A stretch of 41,049 bases of DNA from Chara braunii (Eukaryota; Streptophyta; Charophyceae; Charales; Characeae). The stretch spans positions 189,468-230,516 of the forward strand of contig BFEA01000145.1 of the NCBI GenBank assembly GCA_003427395.1, given 5' to 3'. The translations under genes and the position numbers were made by a program. Numbering within the stretch: position 1 is the stretch's first letter; every line of letters starts with the position of its first letter. This document shows positions 1-9,833 of this stretch, piece after piece. The notes below the pieces were generated by a model that had not been told where the DNA came from, ran no database searches, and worked only from the letters and a program-made list of their open reading frames with translations.

Positions 1-781
1 GAGGTGGACCAGCCGAGGGCGTTTCTCGTTCGCTATAGCATAGGGGGCACGCGCGGTAATACGCCTATCGGACCCGCACGCGAACCGACATCCTGGGGAG
101 GCTGAAGTCCCAAGCGCGGCTCGTCGTCGATTGACTAGGACGCATCCCACACACCACGCGCACACCACTTTATGAGCACAAAAATAAAACACACACACAT
201 ATACACGAAACGACACAACACAAACAACGCGACAACGCTCGTAGCCCCTTAGTAGCCGTTCCATAACTTTCCGACGCGTGAATCAGATAGGCGTCGCGGG
301 CGAGACTTAGTATAAAACCACGCGGACGCAGGGCCAACTCATATCGACTCGCGATGCAAACGTACGCAAGCAGTCGCAATGATGGCGTACTATGTAGTGC
401 CCATAATCAAGCGGTCCCTCGTGGATCCGAGTACCGCTTATGACACTCAAGCGTCAGATTCGAAGTGTTGTGAGGGTCTAATCCTTCACGACACTGCACA
501 GCTGAAGGAATAGTCGTGCAGCCGCCGCGAGACCTTCGGCCTTTGGTCTGAGCGTCTCGGCAGGCAAGGCAAATAGGCTTTGCACGGGGGCAGATTCCTT
601 CCCTACAGAGTCTAGGGCTTGGGATGTCCTGGACAAGGACCTTGAATCCCGACCTAGGACCAACGTCCGACTCTAAAACCTCTAAAAAGCGAAGGATGAA
701 AGGGGATCTCCCTTTTCTCTCAAGCCATAGTTTGGCTAACCCTTCTGCGCGATCACAGTAGCCCGCGCGCATACCCGAGAC

Positions 782-783
782 AC

Positions 784-814
<31 letters not shown>

Positions 815-825
815 AGGCTTATTTA
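782..825. repeat. (TA)n-rich tract
   Basis: Alternating TA with a few CA interruptions. It has no counterpart of this length in copy 2. Confidence 0.8.
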
Positions 826-1507
826 TATAGGACGATCACTTCTCACAGTCACAGTGGGACTCCTCTCAGCCATATATGTATGTAGCCGCAGGCAGTCACA
901 TCCAGAAGCCGAACCACAACCATACCTGCAATCACATCAAAGATTCACCCAGGAGTCCACGCACTACACGGGGTCAACTTCAACCATTCCTTGCACTCAT
1001 ACCCCTCGTTTTAGCCATACAAACCTCACTCGTGCAACTCTTAAATAAATACCCAGTACTTTTGTTGGATGACCATTCAATAAAGTCCGGGTAAAAACAC
1101 AACAAAACAATTCAAATCTCAAGGCTAAAGCCTTTAGGTTGAGTGGCAGGAGTGAATTGAAGTTGAATCGTAAACCGACGAATCGGCAACCGACCTGTTA
1201 TCAGTGATAACAGAAGATGATCCTTGTGGATCAAGTTGAAACTAGTCGAAGTCCTTAATCAAACGGTCAAGAGGACCTGTAACACAAGACAGGTCAATCC
1301 CAGGCTAATCCTATAAGTCCATGGAGAATAGTCCCCATATCACGATCTTACTCAAATAATCATGATTAACTAAGCCTAAGTCTACCCTCAAGCAGTTCCC
1401 AAAGCAAAGGTAGACCAATGGCAGAATCTCCCCTATTCAGGGTGGATCGCCAGAATCGCCACCTGTCAAAATATAATCTATCTCCTCTAAATTAGGAAAA
1501 TTTTTGC

Positions 1508-1775
1508 AGCACTTCCCTTAGGAAAAGTGTCTTTTCAAAATTTATATCAGCCCGAATATGAAACCAAAAATAATCTTTGACTTTCCAAAGTCCAATTTTG
1601 TCTAACTCTCTGAATTAGCAAAAATTTGGGCAGCACTACCTTTAGAAAAGGAGACTTTCCATATTTTTACTAAGTCATATACAAACCTTAGACAAGTTGA
1701 ACTTTGAAAAGTCTTAAATTTATATTACTCCTTGGATTTGCAGAAATTTCGGCAGCACTTCCCGTAGGGAAAGTA
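1508..1775 (-). repeat. Stem-loop array B in family A LTR copy 1 (3 units)
   Basis: Three units about 120 bases apart, each next to GCAGCAC and an AAATTT-type motif, carry short hairpins with different stems: CACTT/AAGTG (1510-1514, 1525-1529), CCTTT/AAAGG (1640-1644, 1648-1652), ACTTCCC/GGGAAAGT with one bulge (1757-1763, 1767-1774). The homologous array in copy 2 is at 27461-27970. Confidence 0.7.
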
Positions 1776-2082
1776 GCTTACCAAGATTTATACAAAGCCA
1801 AGTATAACAAAAGATCTCAGAAAATGTGAAAACTGATCTAAGTAAGAAAAAACTTAGCAAAAAAATGCGGAAATTGAGCTAACTCCTATCGCTCTAGCAC
1901 GTGGCGAGCCTCTAAAGCAACTACCTGTTAACTAAAACTCAGACCAAGTAGTAACCTCACTCAGCCATATGCAGGCCAAACCACAAAGGTAAGTACTTTC
2001 GCCACCCCAAGTTAATTTAGCAAACAATAGTTCACAATTTTTCAATTATTTAACCCTTTATTCCCGGCTTACATAGGGCATT

Positions 2083-2903
2083 GGGATTGGTCATTCATCT
2101 TAGAAACAATGTCAGCCCTCTGCCTTGGTTATACACGAATAGGCTGCACAACTACTTTTTTCTTTATTGGGGCACATGACTAAGTCATTCATCTTATAAA
2201 CCATGCTTAGTCGCCCTGAACTGTTTAAGTAGCCAAATTATATATACTTCTATGAACTTAATCTTCAAGAATGAGCGTAGGACTGAGCCATTCATCTTAG
2301 AAATAATACTCAGTCGGCCCAAGTTACCTTCACTTATAACTCTTGATTATACTCTCTTCACTTGTGATAAGGCTATAGTCAGGTCATTCATCTTACAAAC
2401 AATGTCTGACTAGCCTTGTTCGTATATAAGTACATATATATACCACATTATAGAAAATCTTATTCCTTCGTTCTCATTATGGTCCTGAGGCCTCGGACTT
2501 CGACCATTCATCTTAGAAACAATGTCTTGTCCTCTGGCCCTGAATCCTCCCTCATAATAAAAACAATCAAGGAGAGATGAGTCATTCATCTTAGAAACAA
2601 TGCTCGACTCTCCTCTTTTCAGCACACAAAAAAAGCAGAGCACCCTGGATCTGACCCAGAGATTGTTCAGAAACCACCCAAGTAAAACAGCGGCCAGACC
2701 ATTCATCTTAGAAACAATGTCTGACCCTCAAAAGTCAAGCAAGAAATGCCGCTCAGAAATAAATGGCCAGACCATTTATCTTAGAAAGACATAATTAAAG
2801 AAACGCAGCAACCAAGTCATTCATCTTAGAAACGATGCTTGGTCCTTGAGAAAACAAAACAAAACATAGCAATCAGACCATTCATCTTAGAAACAATGTG
2901 TGA
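2083..2903 (-). repeat. Stem-loop array A in family A LTR copy 1 (10 units)
   Basis: Ten units share a core close to CATTCATCTTAGAAACAATG, read on the plus strand, with spacing from about 45 to 120 bases. Flanking arms are complementary within a unit but differ between units: GACTAAG/CTTAGTC (2178-2184, 2206-2212), GACTGAG/CTCAGTC (2281-2287, 2309-2315), TAGTCAG/CTGACTA (2376-2382, 2406-2412), GGAGAG/CTCTCC (2571-2576, 2608-2613), GGCCAGAC/GTCTGACC with one mismatch (2692-2699, 2719-2726), ACCAAG/CTTGGT (2811-2816, 2838-2843). The core ends CATT and AATG also pair. Units at 2091 and 2873 have weaker arms, the 2502 unit has split arms, and the 2765 unit has lost its right arm. Confidence 0.88.
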
Positions 2904-4346
2904 CCCTATAAGACCTATTCAATCGCAAGCAAAACTGCCTTGCTCCCAGCCTTCACCCTGATGCAACCCCTTGTGACAATCTGCTTTCAGGCAATCAAGG
3001 AAACTGAAACTGCCATTATACATACATTCCCTTACTTAGCCTGATTTGTGTCCTGAAAGTCAATCCAAAGTCAAAGTAGGGTTGCACGCAATACAGTGAA
3101 CCAATACACAGGGAGGTACATAGATAGGGGTTATACTGGGTTTAATAAGGGAAAGCAATGGTTACCTCTGAGTTCCCTGCCTCCAGAACTCCTCCTGAGT
3201 TCTGGAAGAGCTCCCGCAATCGGTGGGGCGAACCTCCCACAGAGGCCTTGGCGCGGATTACGGGTTGCAATCCCGCCTGCCGCCTTCCTCTCAAAACCAA
3301 CAGACCAGACTTAGAGTAAGAAGGGCAGAAGAAGAGGTTTTAGACTCTCGAGATGCAAGAGAGGGACAACTCAACTCCCAGGAGAGGACCTTGTTACCTT
3401 CACGCGCCTGAGGGCCCCGCAATGGTGGCCAGAATGCGCAACAACTTTGTCAATAAAAAGTCAAACTGTCAGTTGACGCTCTGATGATTCTCCCATTCGC
3501 AGCAACGACCCCACCCAAACGGGCTTAGCCTCTTTGCGGTGCTTCGCATCCTGACACGTACAGACCACTGCTCAAGACATGGGTTGCAGATCAAAGGTAC
3601 AACCCTCTCCCTTTCTTTAGCATTAACGACGTCGCTAGCCGACCGTGCGGTAGGTGGACTGCGCCCAGCCACCGGCTGTGTCGTCCTCACTAAGTCTCGG
3701 TCAGCACCCTCCTCCGACTGGACTTATAGTACTTTAATGAGCAGGTTGAGCTTCACACCAGCCTGCCTGCAACCTCACCACTCCGCCTTTCTGTCCGTGC
3801 AACTTGCTCCCTGCTCCATCGTCCTACCGAAATCGGCCGCCCCATTCGGATAAGCAGCCTACAACCTGCAGGCAAGTATTCAACCTTTCTACCCCTGCTG
3901 CTACACTCGACAAGCCAAGCTGCTCAGTGGCGAGTAGACGAGTTTCCAGATCCTAAACTCCTACNGTTCGTACCAACAAAAACCACTAAAACGGCTTCGA
4001 CCCTGGCCCCATAAACCAACTCGTAATGCCTCTTCCCACCCGATGCCTCTGGCTATGTTGTCGGCCAGATTCTTACAGGCCAAAACACACTGGCGCTTCA
4101 AATCACAAAGCGGGGCAGCATGGCGACCCCCTCCATGAACTAGTCAACTATGACACGCAAATAGACAAGATGGGGCTAACTCCATCATAAGGACAATAAA
4201 AGTTCATCACAAAAATGTAACTGAACCTTCTGCCAGAACATGGGCAGATACGCTGGCTAGATCGTATGCCGAGCTACCACGCAATTTTACACCACGGCTC
4301 AACTTTTGGTTCATCTCGTATCACTTGACTCTCCGAGGTAAGTGCC

Positions 4347-4349
<3 letters not shown>

Positions 4350-4418
<69 letters not shown>
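4350..4418. repeat. (CT)n microsatellite
   Basis: About 34 CT units, preceded by the donor-like GAGGTAAGT at 4335 and located within family A copy 1. Confidence 0.92.
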
Positions 4419-4422
<4 letters not shown>

Positions 4423-5940
4423 GAGCTTCGGCCGCCAAAATGAGCATCACACCGGCCATCAGGTAAGCCGTCAGCGTTGCAGCTGGCCCCACACCATCCT
4501 TATAGGAGCGAGGAGCAAAATCGAATGAATCTTCCGCTAGAACGTGGGCAGGTGCGTCACCAATCCGAGTGTGATTAGCACGCCTTTATCCTACCTCATG
4601 GCTTGGCAATCGGCTCTTTCTGCAGCGCTCCTATAGATAAGTCCCCAACCGGTGGTCGGCCACACGCTACCTCAATTGCAAGGGCAGCGAAGATCAGAAT
4701 GAATCTCCTGCTAGATAACGGGTATGTTCATTCCTTTATCTAACCAGCTATTGCCCTGGGCGCAGCCTGTGTTCGGCATAACACAAAATCTACACCCTGT
4801 TTCCCAAATTCAACTTCACCATCCTACTCGTAACTTCCCAAAACCCCAGATTTGCACCTTCTTTTGCCGAATACGGCCCAGAAACGGGTGATCAGTCTAA
4901 CCTCCATTCCCGTTCGTCTTCCTCCCCGACCTCATCCACACACTCCATTTTCTTACTAACTTCTAATCTACTAATCTATCACAAAAACTAACCTCATATT
5001 CCAACTCGCAACTACCGAAAACCTCCAAATCGCCCCTTTCCCCGCTCGATTCCATGGTGAATCGAGTGAACTACTCCTCTTTCTCCTTTCTTCATCCGCT
5101 ATCTCCGCCATCTCTGCGCACGACCTTTTCTTCCCTTGTCCCACTACACTCCACCATTCGCCGTCCCATCTTCGCCATCGGATTCGCCCTAGCCTAGAAC
5201 CTCAAACTAACATTTTACCCTCCCCGAATCCATCGAAAATCGGGCAAGATATGCCCATTTTTCTCGTTTTCTCTTCTCCGCCATGGCTCGTCGCACCCTC
5301 CTTTCTCTACTGACAACTAATCTACCGACCTTTCACTAAGACTAACATTAGCTTCGAGTTCGTCCGGGGCTAAACCCCGAGCTCACTTATTTTCCTGCCG
5401 AAAACCACCCCCAATCACCCGCACTCGAGCTTACCCCTCCGCCATCACTATCTCTCCCCCGTCGCGATCTGCGCACGAATCCGGACGCCGATAGTGTCCG
5501 GGTGCGTTCCACTGTGCAGCACCTCCCCCACTGTCCGCCTACCGCTGCCTGCTGCCAGGCTCCTCCCTCACTGCTTGCACCTCACCTCACCCTACCTTAG
5601 CTCCTCCCCTTTGCTCCCTCGCTTCAAATGCACCCGGGCGGGGGTCCGGGCCAGGTTCACCTGATCTACTCCTGCTCCACTACCTCGTTGTCCTGGCCCC
5701 CGGCCGCCCGCTCGCTGCTTCTACTGTTCGTCACACCGATGGGCGTCCGACCCGCTACCCGCAACACTTCGCCCGCGGCCTCCCTTCGCCCCACTTGCGC
5801 CTCACCCCGCTTGCCCGTCGCCCGTTGCCTCCCCGCTGGCCCTGCGCTGCCTGGCTTCATCCCCTGCTGCAGCTGGTCTCCAACAGCCCGCGCCAGCTGG
5901 GTAGCGAGGAAAACTCCAGGGCGCCCGACTCTCCCCTCCT

Positions 5941-6006
5941 TTATGCGGGCCGCCCTTCCATACGGGCCACGCTAATCTTCTCTGCATAGTTCCAATTTCG
6001 AAGGAC
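5941..6006 (-). pseudogene. U6 snRNA-derived segment, family A copy 1
   Basis: On the minus strand this reads GTCCTTCG, then AAATTGGAAC, then CAGAGAAGATTAGCGTGGCC, and ends CCGCATAA, in U6 order. The ACAGAGA-box region and AGC triad are recognisable. About 15 bases of the 5' stem-loop region are missing, and ACAGAGA reads GCAGAGA. It is not expected to be functional. Confidence 0.75.
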
Positions 6007-7069
6007 CAGCACCGGGGTCACGGGGTCAGCCTGCCCCGGTCGCAGGCAAATTTAGAGTACTTGGTTTTAGGACCCAAGTTCCATCATCTGGGCCCAAACA
6101 CGGGCCTGTATTTCAACAGTTCATGGGCGTACCCACTGAGCTAGGCTCTTGGGTGTCTGCCACACCCACGGCACAGCATCCCAGGCAAACCGGCGCCGGG
6201 CGCGGCCCCAGCGTAACTACGAACATAGTTTGTAATTGCACTTCTCGCAACCCCGTGAATATAAGACCTCCCGCGTGACCTTGCCTTAGCCCGGTACCGC
6301 GTCCCAGAACGGGACGCGAATAAAAACAAAAATAGACAGCAGTTAAGGTAGACATAATAAAAGTAGGTGGGGGAATCAACGAGGAGCCCCACGGATCGGC
6401 CCCCTCCTCCGCCACGCCTATAAACAAAAACAGAGGGGGATAACCTCGTCAGGCCCTCAACCCCCTCGATCTTCTCCACACTGCTCCGCTGCAACTGCTG
6501 CGCCTACGCCCACTGGCCTTGATCCCCAAACCTCCGTATCATCAACCCAATGTCGTAACCTATAAGGCTATGCCCAAACCTAAAATGAGCACCTGTAGAG
6601 TACCATACAAGGCAGTGCGGCGTGACGCTTTGGGCCAACAAACCGGCTGAGCAGTTCCCAGTGCCCGCACCGGCTTGCTTATACCGTGCCATAATTGCCT
6701 TGCGCACCATCCTATGACGCCCCGCTCACTGCACGAAATCGCGCCGTCGTTGCCGATACCGTCGTCGAGGTCGTTCTCCGCACGCGTGCTCGCCTCGGTC
6801 AAACATACCAATCAAGAGAAAATATCCCTAATTCCTGCTTAATCAAAAATAAATAAATAAAAATAATATTAAACAAAACGACCGATGTCCGCGCCGACTT
6901 TATGATCAACAAATAGCAAAATCACGCGCGCCTTAAACCTGCGCGCCCACGCACTCTCTATTATAGTCAACCATCCAGTCAGCGCAGGTCACAGACACAT
7001 CCGCACCTAGCGCGGTATACTTAACTTTAAGCCAAATTCATTTTCAATCACTTGCAAAAACCAGGGCGG

Positions 7070-7087
7070 ATACCCTTGTAAGGGTAT
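7070..7087 (-). repeat. Terminal palindrome of family A LTR (copy 1)
   Basis: Same 8-2-8 palindrome as at 21986-22003, in the opposite orientation and at the same distance from the LTR terminus. Confidence 0.7.
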
Positions 7088-7283
7088 TCGCGCCAACAGC
7101 GCGCAGGTAGGTGAAGAAGGAGAGCGTCACGGACGTGGACGGGCGAAGTCCGCGGAGCAGGAGGCAGGCAAGATAGCGTGAGGGGGAGAAATAGGAAGAA
7201 GGTGGCCATGCGAAGGGAAGAAGTTGGTCGCACAGAAGGAGGTGGATCGCGTGAGGGGAGATGAGGCACACGGGGAGGAGGAG

Positions 7284-7335
7284 GAGGAAGAAGAAGAAGA
7301 AGAAGAAGAAGAAGAAGAAGAAGAAGAAGAAGAAA
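7284..7335. repeat. (GAA)n microsatellite
   Basis: About 17 copies of AAG/GAA, inside a longer purine-rich tract ending just before CTTACCTG at 7374. Confidence 0.9.
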
Positions 7336-8365
7336 AAGGAGAGAGGTAGGGAAGGAGAGAGGAGGAGGAGATGCTTACCTGGCATTGCAGTCGACGACGA
7401 CGATGTTCCGGGCATGGGCCAGCAGGTCACATGCAGGGGGACGTAAGCGCGGAGGTTAAGTAGATGGCCGCGCGATGAAAGGGAGCGGGCACAGGAGAGG
7501 AGCACTCGCGAACGAGGATGCACTAGCACTAAAGAAAGGGGTACGGGCGCAAGGAGAAAGAAATACGCATGATGACGGGCGAAGGTGGAATGCATTAGAG
7601 GAATGATGGGAAGAAGGGGAAGAAGGGGAAGAAGAGAGGAGGGGAAAGGATTCCTAACCGGGCCTACATCTGATGCTTGTCGTATTCGACGATGAAGACT
7701 TGCTGGATCTGCAAAGCCTCCTCCGATGATGTTGCGAGATTGGGGCTAGCACCCACCCTGCTTGTGGAAATGTATGTTTGTGTCGATCCTCATCCCAGCG
7801 GGTTGTGGCCTCAGCGTGCTGCATTTTCGTGAACGATCGCGTTGCGCTATGAGGCCATGACAACGGTGGTGATGACGAGGACAGGAGAAGAAACCAGGTA
7901 AATCTCCTATCTCGCCACAGGAGTCCGGTACTTCAATCGAAAGGATGAACAAAATCGAATGAACCTACCACTAGACTAAGAGAAGGTGCATGCTACGTCT
8001 ATGTGTGTGTGTGTGTGTTCGCAAGTAAACACCGCGGCTGCCTCAAGTCATTTTCGTTAGTAGGACGAGCGACATCGAATGAATCACTCGCTAGAACATG
8101 GGAACGTACACGGCCATATATAGGTGGAGTGTATGAGAAAGCACTCGTGCGTGTGCATGAGTGTTTGCGTGTATACGTATGTGTATGTGTGAGAAAGAGG
8201 AAGAGGAAACTCAGAGAAAATGCGGGAGGATGGGGAGTAAGCTCACCCGTTTTAATGCCATGGTGGTTGTCACGCGATCTCGCCTGAACACGAGGAAAAC
8301 TGTTGATTTATAAGAATGAAAAAAATAGCTTGCTTGTTTTTTTTTGGCAACGTTATTATTATCAT

Positions 8366-8367
8366 TA

Positions 8368-8427
<60 letters not shown>
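8366..8427. repeat. (TTA)n microsatellite
   Basis: About 20 ATT/TTA units. Long ORFs here are translations of the repeat. Confidence 0.92.
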
Positions 8428-9203
8428 GGCAGTCGTCGGTCGAGATCTCCCTTCCCGCGATCGTCATCCTATTCACGACTTCCTATCGTGGAAAAGCGGA
8501 TGTTGAATTACACGGACATGGGCCGAAGTATATATTACATGTGCATTCGTTGAGAAGCAAAGTAAGAAAACAGAAGAAGAAAAACAAAAATGCAAGATTG
8601 TGCGGAACGAAGGAGATAAATGCAAGGGAGAAGAGGAAGAAGGAGGTAAAGAAGAGCACGAAGAAGAAAAAGAAGGAAAATGAGGAAGGAGGCCGGACAA
8701 AAGGAAAACGAAAACATGGGCAAACGAAAAAACGAGTAGGCAGACGAAAGTGAAACAACAGACTGATGGACCCCGTTTGTGTGTGAGTGTGTATAAAAGA
8801 GAATGAGAGATAGGCAAGCAAGGCAGAGACTAATACAAACAATCTGGCAAGTCAGATGCAAAGCAGACACAGACAATCTGATAGACAGGTACAATCAGAC
8901 AGAGAAACAATACAGACACAAACAGGACAGGCCAGTAGGCGGACAAACAGACAGTCAGAATAGACCAACAGATAGACATAGGAAGGGGGGAGAATGCATA
9001 CATAAAGGGAACCACGGGAAGCACGCTGATAATAAAAGGAGAGGGAGAAAGAGAGAGAGAGAAGGGAAAATCAGAGAAAGGAGGAAGAGAAGTAATCTGT
9101 GGAGGAAACTTACCTGATGATTGTGGCGAACTGCATAAGCCGAAATCTGTTCGTACGTCGGAGGGTTGTTATCGTCAAGCATTCGTCGTTATAGTATAGG
9201 CTC

Positions 9204-9661
9204 GATAGGATCAGCCATCCGTGATCGGGGCGTGCTAGATAAGATATCAACATTGGTTCTTCATTTATGATGAGGATGAGACTTTACCAACATTGTCAAA
9301 TATGAGCTTAGTGTCTCTTTATTTGGTGAAACTCGTGAGGCACCTCTGGTGATTGGATCGAGGTCAGGACTAACTGGACTCATATGTATGATGTTGTTTG
9401 ATTGTTGAAGTTCGCTATTCCTTATCTCCCTTGCACTAGATAGGATCGGCCATCTGTAGGCTGGGCGCCGTGCGCCAGATAGGATATCATTTATGGTTCT
9501 TCGTTGATGATGATGGGACTTTTCAGCATTGTCAATTATGAATTCTTGGTGTGTTCATATTTGGTGGACCTCGTGATGATGTTTCCACTTTTAGTTCAAG
9601 GTCAGGACTATCTGGTCTCGTATGTATGATGTTGTTCGATTGCCGAAATTTGATATTACAA
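9204..9661. repeat. 235-bp tandem duplication
   Basis: GATAGGATCAGCCATC at 9204 and GATAGGATCGGCCATC at 9439 start two diverged copies, each running through a GGTCAGGACTA segment to a GATGTTGTT segment. A shorter third piece is at about 9935-9990. Confidence 0.75.
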
Positions 9662-9662
9662 A

Positions 9663-9680
9663 TTAATATTATTATTATTA

Positions 9681-9742
<62 letters not shown>

Positions 9743-9833
9743 GATTTTATTATTGTTATTATTATTATCATTATTATTATTATAGTTGTTATTATTATGA
9801 TTATGATTATTATTATTATTATTATTATTATTA
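9663..9833. repeat. (TTA)n microsatellite, imperfect
   Basis: About 55 TTA/TTG units with interruptions. Confidence 0.92.

Larger units (their letters stand above)
1..7098 (-). mobile_element. Family A giant LTR, copy 1 (minus strand, truncated by window start)
   Basis: The reverse complement of this segment aligns along its length with 21975-30040. Anchor matches are 1-380 with 29650-30040, 540-690 with 28800-28900, 840-1470 with 28000-28660, 1900-2420 with 26800-27360, 3100-3430 with 25700-26010, 6540-6630 with 22410-22490, and 7050-7092 with 21981-22024. The minus-strand 5' terminus is the TG whose complement CA ends at 7098, beside a terminal palindrome. The 3' end, about 280 bases by comparison with copy 2, lies outside the window. 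It contains no convincing ORF. It holds a stem-loop array, a smaller hairpin array, one U6-derived segment and microsatellites. It could be a solo LTR or one LTR of an element extending left. There is an N at 3965. Confidence 0.82.

Noticed and set aside
1077-1083. AATAAA-like polyadenylation signal
   Set aside because: It lies on the antisense strand of the family A LTR and the match in copy 2 reads TTTTATTG on the sense strand, so no functional claim can be made.
7044-7595. 183-codon minus-strand ORF through the (GAA)n tract
   Set aside because: Its openness comes from the pyrimidine repeat on that strand (a run of Phe codons), and its last codons lie inside the family A LTR terminus. No protein-like signature.
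8270-8476. Long open frames of Asn, Ile or Tyr runs at this and other TTA arrays (9532-9927, 12870-13113, 33905-34087)
   Set aside because: They are translations of (TTA)n microsatellites, open in several frames on both strands.
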